This document shows, in pieces, positions 44,088 through 52,954 of a stretch of DNA of 64,000 bases; the stretch's first letter is position 1; the number at the start of each line of letters is the position of its first letter. Both the position numbers and the translations under genes were made by a program. Location of the stretch: positions 744,001 to 808,000 of the forward strand of contig NZ_OY787466.1 in NCBI RefSeq assembly GCF_963678845.1, written 5' to 3'. This stretch comes from an uncultured Bacteroides sp. (GTDB lineage: Bacteria > Bacteroidota > Bacteroidia > Bacteroidales > Bacteroidaceae). The notes under the pieces are model-generated. The model made no database searches, had not been told where the DNA came from, and saw only the letters and a list, made by a program, of their open reading frames with translations.

Positions 44088-47015
44088 ATGAAGGTTGTAT
44101 TCAAGTTATTAATATTGTTGTTCTTATTTTCCGGATGTAATCAACAGAAAATAGAATTAGCGAGATATGTTGACCCATTTATTGGAACAGGAGGTCACGG
44201 GCATACTTATCCCGGAGCTACTCAGCCTTTTGGGGCAGTTCAGTTAAGCCCGGATACTCGTTCCGGAAACTGGGATGCTTGTGCTGGCTATTATTATGGT
44301 GACTCTACCATTAACGGATTCTCGCATACTCATTTAAGTGGCACCGGATGTATTGATTTTGGTGATGTATTATTTCGTCCTCTTGCCAAAAGTACAGAGT
44401 CTGTTTCTTTGAAAGATATTTTGAAACCTTCGCCCTTTTTACATATAGATGAAAAGGCATATCCCGGATATTATTCAGTCATCCTGAAAGATGGGAATAT
44501 CAAGACGGAACTCACGTCGACTATTTATACAGGTGTTCATCGTTATACCTTCACTAAGGGAACGCCGAAATCTATCGTTATTGATTTGGCTCATTCATTG
44601 GACAATGAATTTATTTACGAGAGCGAGATCGGAAAAACTGGAATTAATGAAATTTCGGGAATGCGCCGTACCCGTGGATGGGTAGATAATCAATCTGTAT
44701 ATTTTGTGGCGCAATTCTCTCAACCTATTCAGTCGCTTTCTTTTTTTAATGAAGGGGAAAAAGTCTCAGATAATACAACCCTAAAGGGGAAAAATATTCA
44801 GGTAGTTATCGGTTTTAATTCAAATGACAAGAAACCAATTGTAGTTAAAGTTGGTTTATCTATAGTAAGCAGAGAAAATGCAAGGGAAAATCTGCAACAC
44901 GATGTTGCAGGATTTGATTTTGAAGCTGTACGTAACGCTTCTTTTAATGAATGGAATAAATCGCTGTCTGCATTTCAGGTTACCGGCGGGCGACAAGATG
45001 ATATAAAAAATTTCTATACTGCTTTGTATCATACATTGGTGGTACCAAATATTGTTAGTGATGTGAATGGTGATTATCGTCGTCAGGATATGTCTGTTGC
45101 CCGTTTGCCTAGAAATGAAAAACAGTATTCTACATTTTCAATCTGGGATACGTTTCGTGCATGGAATCCATTGATGACACTTACTGATACTACCCTTGTG
45201 AGGAACATGATAAATTCTTTCCTCAATATTTATGATGAATCGGGTGAATTGCCCATTTGGCCTTTATCATCTGGAGAAACGGGTACAATGATTGGTTATC
45301 ATTCGGTAGCTATTATTGCAGATGCTTATTTGAAAGGCATACGAAGTTTTGATGCAGAAAAGGCATTGAAGGCAATGGTGGAATCCTCTGAAAAAAATAA
45401 AAAGGGGGCCGATTATTACATAAAATATGGATTCATCCCATCAAATATAAAAAAGGAATCAGTCTCTTGTCTTTTGGAGTTTGCCTATGACGACTGGGCT
45501 ATAGCACAGATGGCTAAAGCTATGGATAAAGATGATATCTATGAGACATACATAAAACGTTCTCAGAATTACTTGAATGTATTTGATGGATATACGGGCT
45601 TTTTCCGTGGTAAAAGATTGGATGGCAATTGGGATGCTCCATTTAATTCTTACGAGATTAGTCGCAATTACACAGAAGCTAATGCTTGGCAGTATCGTTT
45701 TTTTGTGCCTCATGACATTAATGGATTGGTAAGCCTTTTCGGAGGAAAAGATCACTTTATAAATGCCCTTGATTCATTGTTCACAACTAATTCTCGGCTG
45801 GTGGGCAATTTGGTTGATGTGTCCGGGCTGGTAGGTCAGTATGCTCATGGAAATGAGCCAAGTCATCACATGGCTTACTTATATAATTATGTTGGTCAAC
45901 CTTGGAAAACTCAGCAGATGGTTCGCCGATTGCTAAGGGAAATGTATCATACTACTCCCGATGGTATCAGCGGCAATGAGGATTGCGGTCAGATGTCGGC
46001 TTGGTATGTGCTTAGCAGTTTAGGGCTTTATCCTGTTTGCCCCGGTTCAACTGAATTTAATCTGACCTCTCCTTTGTTTGAAAAAGCTGTAATCACTTTA
46101 GCAAACGGGAAGAAGCTAACCATTACCTCAAATAATCCGGAGGAAAATACTTATATTGAAAAGGTTGAACTAAACGGAACTGTTGTTGACAAAAATTATA
46201 TAACGTATAATCAATTGATGGAAGGGGGGACTTTACAATTTACTTTGTGTCCTGAGCCTAATTATAAACGAGGTTATTCAGATAATGCTTCTCCGTATTC
46301 TTATACTAAGAAACCATTTGCGTCAATTCCTTATATTGAAAAGGATCTTGATTCTTTTCTTGATCAGGCAGAGATCACTATGGGGGCTGCTACTCAGGAT
46401 TCTGATATAAAATACACGCTTAATGGAGAAGAACCAACTAAACAATCACCCAATTATGATGCCCCTTTTATCATTGATAAATCAACAGAGATAAGAGCCA
46501 AAGCGTATAAAGACGGTTTGGAACCTAGTCACACTCTGATAATTCGTGCAACAAAAGCTGTTTTTGATGAGGCTTTGAATGTAGCGCCATCTGAACATGG
46601 AACTTCATATCAATATTACGAAGGACAATTCAATAAAGTATCTGATATTTTTTTGTCGAAAGTTAAAGAAAGTGGTACTTTAGCAGAACCATCTATTTCC
46701 AGGGCTAAACAGCCTGATCATTTTGCTTTTGTATTTCAGGGATTGATTTATGCCCCGGAAGATGGTGTTTATGAGTTTCAGACAAAATCAGATGATGGCA
46801 GTATGCTTTATATCAATGGAAAAGAAGTGGTAAACAATGATGGCTCACATGCAGCTATTTCAGCCAATGGAAAGATTGGCTTGAAGAAAGGATATCATTT
46901 CTATAAGCTACTTTATTTTGAAGATTACGAGGGAGAGAGTTTAGAATGGGCATGGAAAACACCTCAACTAGGAAACTTTACTTCGATTCCAGCAACAAAT
47001 CTATTTATTAAATGA
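44088..47015 (+). CDS. GH92 alpha-mannosidase lipoprotein with chitobiase-like and PA14 domains
   Basis: 975 aa from ATG 44088, chosen for the lipoprotein signal ending FSGC (Cys17). The GH92 exo-alpha-mannosidase signature is clear: YVDPFIGTGGHGHTYPGA, HTHLSGTG, the EANAWQYRFFVPHD stretch with the likely catalytic acid Glu530, and GNEDCGQMSAWYVLSSLG with the likely catalytic base region. Residues ~770-840 look like a chitobiase C-terminal/Fn3-associated module (DIKYTLNGEEPT), and ~850-970 is a PA14-type carbohydrate-binding domain (SDDGSMLYINGKEVVNNDG). Calcium-dependent inverting removal of terminal mannose at the surface is expected. Confidence 0.93.
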   Translation: MKVVFKLLILLFLFSGCNQQKIELARYVDPFIGTGGHGHTYPGATQPFGAVQLSPDTRSGNWDACAGYYYGDSTINGFSHTHLSGTGCIDFGDVLFRPLAKSTESVSLKDILKPSPFLHIDEKAYPGYYSVILKDGNIKTELTSTIYTGVHRYTFTKGTPKSIVIDLAHSLDNEFIYESEIGKTGINEISGMRRTRGWVDNQSVYFVAQFSQPIQSLSFFNEGEKVSDNTTLKGKNIQVVIGFNSNDKKPIVVKVGLSIVSRENARENLQHDVAGFDFEAVRNASFNEWNKSLSAFQVTGGRQDDIKNFYTALYHTLVVPNIVSDVNGDYRRQDMSVARLPRNEKQYSTFSIWDTFRAWNPLMTLTDTTLVRNMINSFLNIYDESGELPIWPLSSGETGTMIGYHSVAIIADAYLKGIRSFDAEKALKAMVESSEKNKKGADYYIKYGFIPSNIKKESVSCLLEFAYDDWAIAQMAKAMDKDDIYETYIKRSQNYLNVFDGYTGFFRGKRLDGNWDAPFNSYEISRNYTEANAWQYRFFVPHDINGLVSLFGGKDHFINALDSLFTTNSRLVGNLVDVSGLVGQYAHGNEPSHHMAYLYNYVGQPWKTQQMVRRLLREMYHTTPDGISGNEDCGQMSAWYVLSSLGLYPVCPGSTEFNLTSPLFEKAVITLANGKKLTITSNNPEENTYIEKVELNGTVVDKNYITYNQLMEGGTLQFTLCPEPNYKRGYSDNASPYSYTKKPFASIPYIEKDLDSFLDQAEITMGAATQDSDIKYTLNGEEPTKQSPNYDAPFIIDKSTEIRAKAYKDGLEPSHTLIIRATKAVFDEALNVAPSEHGTSYQYYEGQFNKVSDIFLSKVKESGTLAEPSISRAKQPDHFAFVFQGLIYAPEDGVYEFQTKSDDGSMLYINGKEVVNNDGSHAAISANGKIGLKKGYHFYKLLYFEDYEGESLEWAWKTPQLGNFTSIPATNLFIK

Positions 47016-47037
47016 AGTTTTTAATTAAAAAATAATT

Positions 47038-47904
47038 ATGAAGAAATTTATTTTCATACTGTTACTACCTTTTCTTGTTTCCTGGACTACACCAAAACAA
47101 GATCCGGAAGTAAACGGCATTAATGTGATGACATTCAATATCAGGTATGATAATCCTGATGACAGTCTGAATAATTGGAAATTCAGAAAAGAAAATGTAG
47201 CTAATGCTATTCGGTTTTATGATGTAGACATTCTAGGAACCCAGGAAACCCTTCACAATCAGTTGGTCGACCTAAAGAATTTTCTGCCTGGTTATGAAGT
47301 TTTGGGTGTGGGTCGTAAAGATGGTAGAGAGAATGGTGAGTATAGTGCTCTTTGGTTTAAGAAAAGTCGTTTCAATTTGATTAAATCAGGTTATTTCTGG
47401 TTGAGTCAGACTCCCGAAGTAGCTGGTTCATTAGGGTGGGACGGTGCTTGTGAACGCATAGCAACCTGGGCCATTTTGAAAGACAAGAGAACAAATAGAA
47501 ATTTATTCGTACTCAATACTCATTTTGATCATATTGGGAAAGTGGCTCGTAGTGAAAGCGTAAAGTTAATTTTGGATCGCATAAATAAGATTAGCGGAGG
47601 ATTTCCTGTTGTGGTTACGGGTGATTTTAATGCCGAGCCATCATCTAGCGTAGTTAAATCTCTGACTGATCTTAATGATACCAAACATTTGACGAATTCA
47701 CGCAATATTTCTCCACTTATTTACGGACCAGCCTGGAGTTTCCACGATTTTGGAAAGATTCCTTTTGGAGAAAGAGCACTGATTGATTACATATTTGTAC
47801 GCAATGGAGTAACAGTGTTAAAGTATGGCGTATTGGCCGAGACAAAAGATTCTACTTTTCTATCAGACCACGCTCCGGTGCTGATTCGCATAGCCATACA
47901 ATAA
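47038..47904 (+). CDS. secreted endonuclease/exonuclease/phosphatase (EEP) family protein
   Basis: 288 aa with a signal peptide (LVSWTTPKQ end). EEP motifs: VMTFNIRYDN, LGTQETLHNQ (catalytic Glu), NTHFDHIG, VTGDFNAEPSS (GDxN) and SDHAPVLI (SDH). In Bacteroides PULs such proteins act as phosphodiesterases or phosphatases rather than nucleases. Here it is flanked by GH92 and alkaline phosphatase genes (22 and 27 bp gaps), so removal of phosphate from a phosphorylated mannoside is a reasonable inference. Confidence 0.9.
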   Translation: MKKFIFILLLPFLVSWTTPKQDPEVNGINVMTFNIRYDNPDDSLNNWKFRKENVANAIRFYDVDILGTQETLHNQLVDLKNFLPGYEVLGVGRKDGRENGEYSALWFKKSRFNLIKSGYFWLSQTPEVAGSLGWDGACERIATWAILKDKRTNRNLFVLNTHFDHIGKVARSESVKLILDRINKISGGFPVVVTGDFNAEPSSSVVKSLTDLNDTKHLTNSRNISPLIYGPAWSFHDFGKIPFGERALIDYIFVRNGVTVLKYGVLAETKDSTFLSDHAPVLIRIAIQ

Positions 47905-47931
47905 TTAATAATTATCTAAAAAAGAACATAT

Positions 47932-49074
47932 ATGAAAAAGATATTTTTAAATGTAACATTCCTGACTGTCGTTTTGTTGTTGCTTCCATTTGCATCACAA
48001 GCTCAAATCCGCAAAGATAAAGAACAAACAGTTACTATTGATGAAACTTATGACGTTGTAAAACTACAGACTCCGAAAGGCAAGAAGATTAAAAATGTAA
48101 TCTTTATGATTGGTGATGGAATGAGCCTGATGCACATGTATTCGGCATGGACTGTCAATAAAGGAAAACTGAATTTGGATAATGCTCAGGCAGTAGGCCT
48201 TTCTAAGACATATTGTGCTAATAAACTGATCACAGATTCCGGTGCTGGGGGTACAGCTTTTGCTACAGGTAAGAAAACAAATTATCACATGGTGGGAACA
48301 GATGTAAACGGTAATGCTCTTCCTTCACTGACTGACTTTGCCAAAGCAAAAAGACTATCTACTGGTGTGGTGGTAACCTGTCGTTTGAATGATGCTACTC
48401 CGGCTGATTTCTGTTGCAATAACGTCGATCGTGATAAAGATTACGAAATTACCGCCGATTATACCACTTGTGATGTAGACTTTATCTTTGGAGGTGGTTC
48501 AAAGTATTTTGAGAACAGACCCGACGGAAGAAATCTTTTCAGGGAAATGGAGAAGAAAGGTTATCAAACCCCACGTAAATGGAATGATCTTGCTGCTATC
48601 AAGTCAGGGAAAGTTTTGGCTGTTTTCGATACGCTCGATTTGCAGGTACCTAAAGTGCGAGGCAATATTCTTGAGAAGGCTTCAATGAAAGCCATTGATT
48701 TGTTATCTGAAAATAAAAAAGGCTTTTTCCTTATGATTGAAGGCTCTCAGATGGACGATTATGGGCACTCTAATGAACTTGATTTGTTAATGCAGGAGGT
48801 GATTGACTTTGACAAGACTATTGGAAAAGTGTTTGAATGGGCTGCCAAAGATGGAGAAACGCTTGTTGTTGTAACTGCCGACCACGAAACAGGTGGTCTG
48901 ACATTGGTTGGCGGAGATCTTAAAAAAGGAGAAATTGTTGGTAAGTTCTCTACCGATGGACATAGCGGTGTAATGGTTCCGGTGTATGCTTTTGGTCCAG
49001 GTGCCGAAAATTTTACGGGTATCTATGAAAATACAGCCTTGTTTGATAAGATAAAGAAACTATTAAAAATGTAA
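47932..49074 (+). CDS. secreted alkaline phosphatase
   Basis: 380 aa with signal peptide (ending ASQAQ). Alkaline phosphatase landmarks: MIGDGMSLMHM (metal Asp), ITDSGAGGTAFATGKKT with the nucleophile Ser, FFLMIEGSQMDDYGHSN (metal ligands Glu/Asp/His) and VTADHETGG (DHE). Acts in the periplasm on phosphomonoesters with two Zn and a third metal ion. It is one of three phosphate-releasing enzymes in this PUL, spaced 27 bp after the EEP gene. Confidence 0.93.
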   Translation: MKKIFLNVTFLTVVLLLLPFASQAQIRKDKEQTVTIDETYDVVKLQTPKGKKIKNVIFMIGDGMSLMHMYSAWTVNKGKLNLDNAQAVGLSKTYCANKLITDSGAGGTAFATGKKTNYHMVGTDVNGNALPSLTDFAKAKRLSTGVVVTCRLNDATPADFCCNNVDRDKDYEITADYTTCDVDFIFGGGSKYFENRPDGRNLFREMEKKGYQTPRKWNDLAAIKSGKVLAVFDTLDLQVPKVRGNILEKASMKAIDLLSENKKGFFLMIEGSQMDDYGHSNELDLLMQEVIDFDKTIGKVFEWAAKDGETLVVVTADHETGGLTLVGGDLKKGEIVGKFSTDGHSGVMVPVYAFGPGAENFTGIYENTALFDKIKKLLKM

Positions 49075-49149
49075 TTATATAAATTTTGTTATCTGGTTCA
49101 ATGAACAGGATAGTTAACCGTTGAATACTAATCTATTAATTAGAATATT

Positions 49150-49977
49150 ATGAAAATTGCAATTGATTTAGGAGGTACAAATATACGAATTGGACTGGTA
49201 GATAATGGTAAGGTGGTACGAAAAGTTTGTAAGCCTTGTCCTTCTAAAGAGAGTGAGACTGAGGTATTGTCTTTTTTAATAAAGCTTATTGAGGAAGAAA
49301 TGCCAGAACAACTAGATGGAATAGGTATAGGTGTTCCTTCGGTAGTGGATATTGAGAGTGGCATTGTATATAATGTGGCGAATATACCCTCTTGGAAAGA
49401 AGTTCATCTGAAAGAAATCCTTCAACAGAAATTTAATGTTCCCGTTTCTGTTAACAACGATTCAAATTGTTTTGCGCTAGGTGAGAAGCTATTTGGTGAA
49501 GGTATTCCTTATTCTGATATGATTGGTATCACATTGGGAACGGGGGTTGGTGCAGGAGTAATTATTGATGAAAAGTTATACAACGGATCTAATGCAGGAG
49601 CCGGAGAAATTGGCTCATTATCTTATCTGGATCATGACTACGAGCACTATTGTAGCAGTGGCTTTTTTGTTAATTATTATAACATGACGGGTAAAGAGGC
49701 TTATGAAAAAGCTTGTGCTGGAGATTCTTGTGCTTTAGCTATCTGGAATGAAATAGGAACTCATTTAGGTAATTTGATGAAAGCTGTTCTATATACCTAT
49801 GACCCTGAAGCTATTGTATTAGGTGGTGGTGTTGCTACTGCATATTCGTTCTTTTCAGAAAGTATGTTATCAGCAATGTCTGATTTTCCCTATAAGAAAA
49901 CGGTAGATGATATTAAGGTCCTAATTTCAAAAAATGAGGATATCAGTTTATTGGGAGCTTCGGCATTAGTTGATTAA
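49150..49977 (+). CDS. ROK-family sugar kinase
   Basis: 275 aa, cytoplasmic: N-terminal ATP-binding DLGGTNIRIGLVD, substrate loop NNDSNCFALGE with the catalytic Asp, GITLGTGVGAGVIID and EIGSLSYLDHDYEHYC. The classical ROK zinc motif CxCGxxGC is not intact, as in related Bacteroides glucokinase/mannokinase-like proteins. It would phosphorylate the monosaccharide brought in by the MFS transporter encoded at the far end of the PUL; mannose is the likely sugar (inference). 75 bp after the phosphatase gene. Confidence 0.88.
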   Translation: MKIAIDLGGTNIRIGLVDNGKVVRKVCKPCPSKESETEVLSFLIKLIEEEMPEQLDGIGIGVPSVVDIESGIVYNVANIPSWKEVHLKEILQQKFNVPVSVNNDSNCFALGEKLFGEGIPYSDMIGITLGTGVGAGVIIDEKLYNGSNAGAGEIGSLSYLDHDYEHYCSSGFFVNYYNMTGKEAYEKACAGDSCALAIWNEIGTHLGNLMKAVLYTYDPEAIVLGGGVATAYSFFSESMLSAMSDFPYKKTVDDIKVLISKNEDISLLGASALVD

Positions 49978-49983
49978 AATAAA

Positions 49984-50020
49984 TTTTAGTACTATTTTTG
50001 TAGTGAAGATAGTACTAAAA
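49984..50020 (+). promoter_or_regulatory. inverted repeat around a -7 box before the GH63-like gene
   Basis: Perfect 12-bp arms ttttagtactat (49984-49995) and atagtactaaaa (50009-50020) with a 13-base loop. TATTTTTG (49993-50000) fits a -7 box, 45 bp before ATG 50045. No T run follows, so an operator is more likely than a terminator. May give the last gene a separate promoter. Confidence 0.5.
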
Positions 50021-50044
50021 GCTTATCATTAAACTATAAATAAC

Positions 50045-51661
50045 ATGAAATTAATATTAAGGTTGACTTTAGGTTCGGCCATTTTCTGTTTTTCATTGAG
50101 CTCTTTTGCACAAAGTCAGACTGATTCTGTATCTAATGAGTATAGATTACCTTATAAAGATACCTATGTCAAAGATGCCTTGGTAGCAGAGAACGAGTTT
50201 CGTGTGATGAAGCCGGAGATTATAAAGCATGGCACTTTTGAAGAAGCAAAGAATATTCTACCCACTCCAATATGGGCTGGTCATGAAAAGGAAATAGAAA
50301 TGTATTGGCACGCTTGGCAAATAGCAATAGGCAATATCAAAGACCCTATTCCGGGTTCCGGTTTTACAGCAAGTTATTTGGATACAGCTTACAACGGTAA
50401 TATCTTTATGTGGGATACTTCGTTTATGATGCTATTTGCCCGCTACGGTGCAAGATTCTTTCCTTTTCAGCATACACTTGATAATTTCTATGCGAAACAA
50501 CATCCTGATGGTTTTATTTGCAGAGAGATTAGAGCCGATGGATCTGACTGTTTTGAGCGTTATGACCCAACGAGTACAGGTCCTAATCTTATTCCTTGGG
50601 TGGAGATGGCTTATTACAAAGAAGTGGGCGATACAGAGCGTTTGAATAAGGTCTTTCCTGTATTGTGTGCTTATTATAAATGGCTAAAATTGAATCGTAC
50701 CTGGCAAAATGGCACTTATTGGTCAAGTGGCTGGGGCACAGGTATGGATAATATGCCACGTGTGCAATCAAAGTATAATCCTATTTTTAGTAATGGACAC
50801 ATGACCTGGCTGGATACAAACCTGCAACAATTATTTATTGCAAATGTTCTTCTTCAAATGGGATTTTATCTGGAAAGATGGCAAGAGATAGAAGATTTTG
50901 AAGATGAGGCTAAAATGCTAAAGAAATACATACATGATAATTTGTGGGATGAAAAAACTGGTTTCCTTTATGATCAATATGCTGATGGTTCTTTAGGTAC
51001 CACAAAAGGAATCGGAGCTTATTGGGCACTCTATTCAGATGTTCTTGATAAGAAACAATTAGATAGAATGGTTTCGGAACTGAATAATCCTAAAACTTTT
51101 AAACGTAAATATAGCATTCCTTCTCTGTCGGCTGATAATCCAAAATATAAAGAAAACGGCCGTTATTGGCAGGGAGGAATCTGGCCAGGAACAAACTATA
51201 TGGTTATGAATGGTCTGGTAGAAAAGGGATACAGAACTTTGGCAAGAGAAATAGCTGTCAATCATTATAGCCAAATCTTCGATGTGTATAAAAAAACAGG
51301 TACTTTCTTTGAATATTATGCACCCGAAAGTTGTGAACCTGGATTCATGGCGAGAAAAGATTTCGTGGGTTGGACGGGACTTCCTCCTATTGCCGAATTT
51401 ATTGAATTTATCATTGGTATTCGTTCTGATTATTCAAATAAAACAGTCACATGGGATTTGAACCTGACCGAAAAAAACGGGATTGAACGCTTTCCTTTCG
51501 GTCCCAAAGGAATGGTCTCTTTTATTGCAGCATCACGTAAATCGGTAAACGATATACCTCAGATTACTATTGATACAGATGAACCTTTTGAGCTGGTATT
51601 GATATATGGTGGAAATAAAGAAAAACATATATCAGTAACAGCAGGTAAGCATAGCTATTGA
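50045..51661 (+). CDS. secreted GH63/trehalase-like (alpha/alpha)6 glycosidase
   Basis: 538 aa with signal peptide (ending SSFAQ). The layout is an (alpha/alpha)6-barrel glycosidase: GNIFMWDTSFMMLFARYG (substrate Asp region), WSSGWGTGMDNMPR (general acid region), YWALYSDVL, RYWQGGIWPGTNYMV and FFEYYAPESCEPG with a likely catalytic Glu. It resembles the GH63 and trehalase clans; the trehalase (GH37) signatures are absent. Expected to release a glucose or mannose cap from an oligosaccharide in the periplasm. Last + strand gene of the PUL, convergent with the regulator gene by 0 bp spacing. Confidence 0.78.
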   Translation: MKLILRLTLGSAIFCFSLSSFAQSQTDSVSNEYRLPYKDTYVKDALVAENEFRVMKPEIIKHGTFEEAKNILPTPIWAGHEKEIEMYWHAWQIAIGNIKDPIPGSGFTASYLDTAYNGNIFMWDTSFMMLFARYGARFFPFQHTLDNFYAKQHPDGFICREIRADGSDCFERYDPTSTGPNLIPWVEMAYYKEVGDTERLNKVFPVLCAYYKWLKLNRTWQNGTYWSSGWGTGMDNMPRVQSKYNPIFSNGHMTWLDTNLQQLFIANVLLQMGFYLERWQEIEDFEDEAKMLKKYIHDNLWDEKTGFLYDQYADGSLGTTKGIGAYWALYSDVLDKKQLDRMVSELNNPKTFKRKYSIPSLSADNPKYKENGRYWQGGIWPGTNYMVMNGLVEKGYRTLAREIAVNHYSQIFDVYKKTGTFFEYYAPESCEPGFMARKDFVGWTGLPPIAEFIEFIIGIRSDYSNKTVTWDLNLTEKNGIERFPFGPKGMVSFIAASRKSVNDIPQITIDTDEPFELVLIYGGNKEKHISVTAGKHSY

Positions 51662-52828
51662 TTACTTTTTAAGAGTATGTTCTTTCCTGTATTCCAGGGG
51701 AGAACATCCCTCTATTGTTTTAAATTGCCGTGATAAGTTTTTAATATCTGTAATTCCTATCTGAGCGGCAATCTCTGTAACGGGAGCATTACTTTCAATA
51801 AGCATTTGCGCAAAGCGTCCCATCCTTTTTTTCATAATGTATTGGTAAATGGACATTTTGGTGTATTGCTTAAATCTTATTTCAAGCAGACGACGGGAAA
51901 GTGGAACCTGCTTTACAATGTCATCCACGCTTATCTTCTCTAAAGTGCATTGATCTATGTATTTAAGGGCCTGAGCTATCTCTTTGTCTTCAATAGGATA
52001 GATGTTAGTTGATTGTCGCTGAACTATATAAGAAGTATTAATGTAAATATCATTATAAGTGCTTAAGTTTTTAGATCTTATCATTGAATCAATAAGCCTG
52101 GCTGAATCATAACCTCCTTTTTCAATATCAAGTAACACACTTGACAGCGAAGGATCGGATAGATTACAGGTCATCTCATCATTGTCAACTCCCATTACAG
52201 CAATATCTTCAGGGATTCTCAAATTGCTCAGTTTACATATTTCGGTTATTATTTGTCCTTGAGTATCATCACATGCCATCAATGCAATGGGCTTGGGTAG
52301 AGACTTTAACCATTTGGAAAGTGGATGTTGTTTGTAGAACCAGAGCTCTTCAAGCTTTTGGTTATGAAAAGCATAGAAATTATTTTTAAAACCAAACTTT
52401 GTCACCTCATCTTTAAAACCTTCGCAACGTTCCTGTGACCAACAAGCATTTTTGTAACCGAAAAAGGCGAAGTTCTTAAATCCTCTTTGAAGAAAGAAAT
52501 CGGCAACCATTTTTCCGGTAAGTTTATAATTACTTGTAATATTGGGTATTGTAGAAAACCTCGACTTATAGTCTTGTGCCAATGCTACAATTCCATTTTG
52601 TCTGAACAAATCTACATTATCCACATTATCAAACTGGGCTATAATTGCATCGGCTTTCCATCTTTTTGCCCAATTCAGAATCCCTTCAATTCCGTATTGT
52701 TGTTTGAATGCCAGTGGCATACGGCATAGTACCCAAGGCTCATTCTCTTTTGAATAAGTCATTATACCTTTTAACAGGTTATGTGCGTAAGATTCTGTAA
52801 AATCTGTAAGTAAAATGAGTCGAATCAT
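51662..52828 (-). CDS. XylR-like AraC-family transcriptional regulator
   Basis: 388 aa: an N-terminal LacI/periplasmic-binding-type sensor (~1-270; GILNWAKRWKADAIIAQFD, GYKNACWSQERCEGF, MGVDNDEMTCNLSDPSLSSV) and a C-terminal AraC DNA-binding domain (~285-385; VPLSRRLLEIRFKQYT, VTEIAAQIGITDIKNLSRQFK, CSPLEYRK). It should bind a monosaccharide in the cytoplasm. Location at the end of the PUL makes it the probable local regulator. AraC proteins bind direct repeats of ~21 bp, the period seen in the duplicated element before the phosphoesterase and SusC genes. No copy of that element was found upstream of its own gene. Confidence 0.92.
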   Translation of the reverse strand: MIRLILLTDFTESYAHNLLKGIMTYSKENEPWVLCRMPLAFKQQYGIEGILNWAKRWKADAIIAQFDNVDNVDLFRQNGIVALAQDYKSRFSTIPNITSNYKLTGKMVADFFLQRGFKNFAFFGYKNACWSQERCEGFKDEVTKFGFKNNFYAFHNQKLEELWFYKQHPLSKWLKSLPKPIALMACDDTQGQIITEICKLSNLRIPEDIAVMGVDNDEMTCNLSDPSLSSVLLDIEKGGYDSARLIDSMIRSKNLSTYNDIYINTSYIVQRQSTNIYPIEDKEIAQALKYIDQCTLEKISVDDIVKQVPLSRRLLEIRFKQYTKMSIYQYIMKKRMGRFAQMLIESNAPVTEIAAQIGITDIKNLSRQFKTIEGCSPLEYRKEHTLKK

Positions 52829-52954
52829 TTTGCCGGTAAGTTTAGTGAGTTATTTATGATTGCGATAAAGATATAATTTTTCTTATTATAACTTGGATAA
52901 TCAAGGTGATGTAGTCTGAATAACTTTTTATGAAGAGCACATATTAAAAAATTA

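Noticed and set aside
49999..50007. Single TGTAGTGAA 9-mer identical to the LytTR repeat unit, in the loop of the inverted repeat before the GH63-like gene
   Set aside because: No second copy at the 21-bp period on either side, and the locus belongs to a different regulon; a single 9-mer is plausibly chance.
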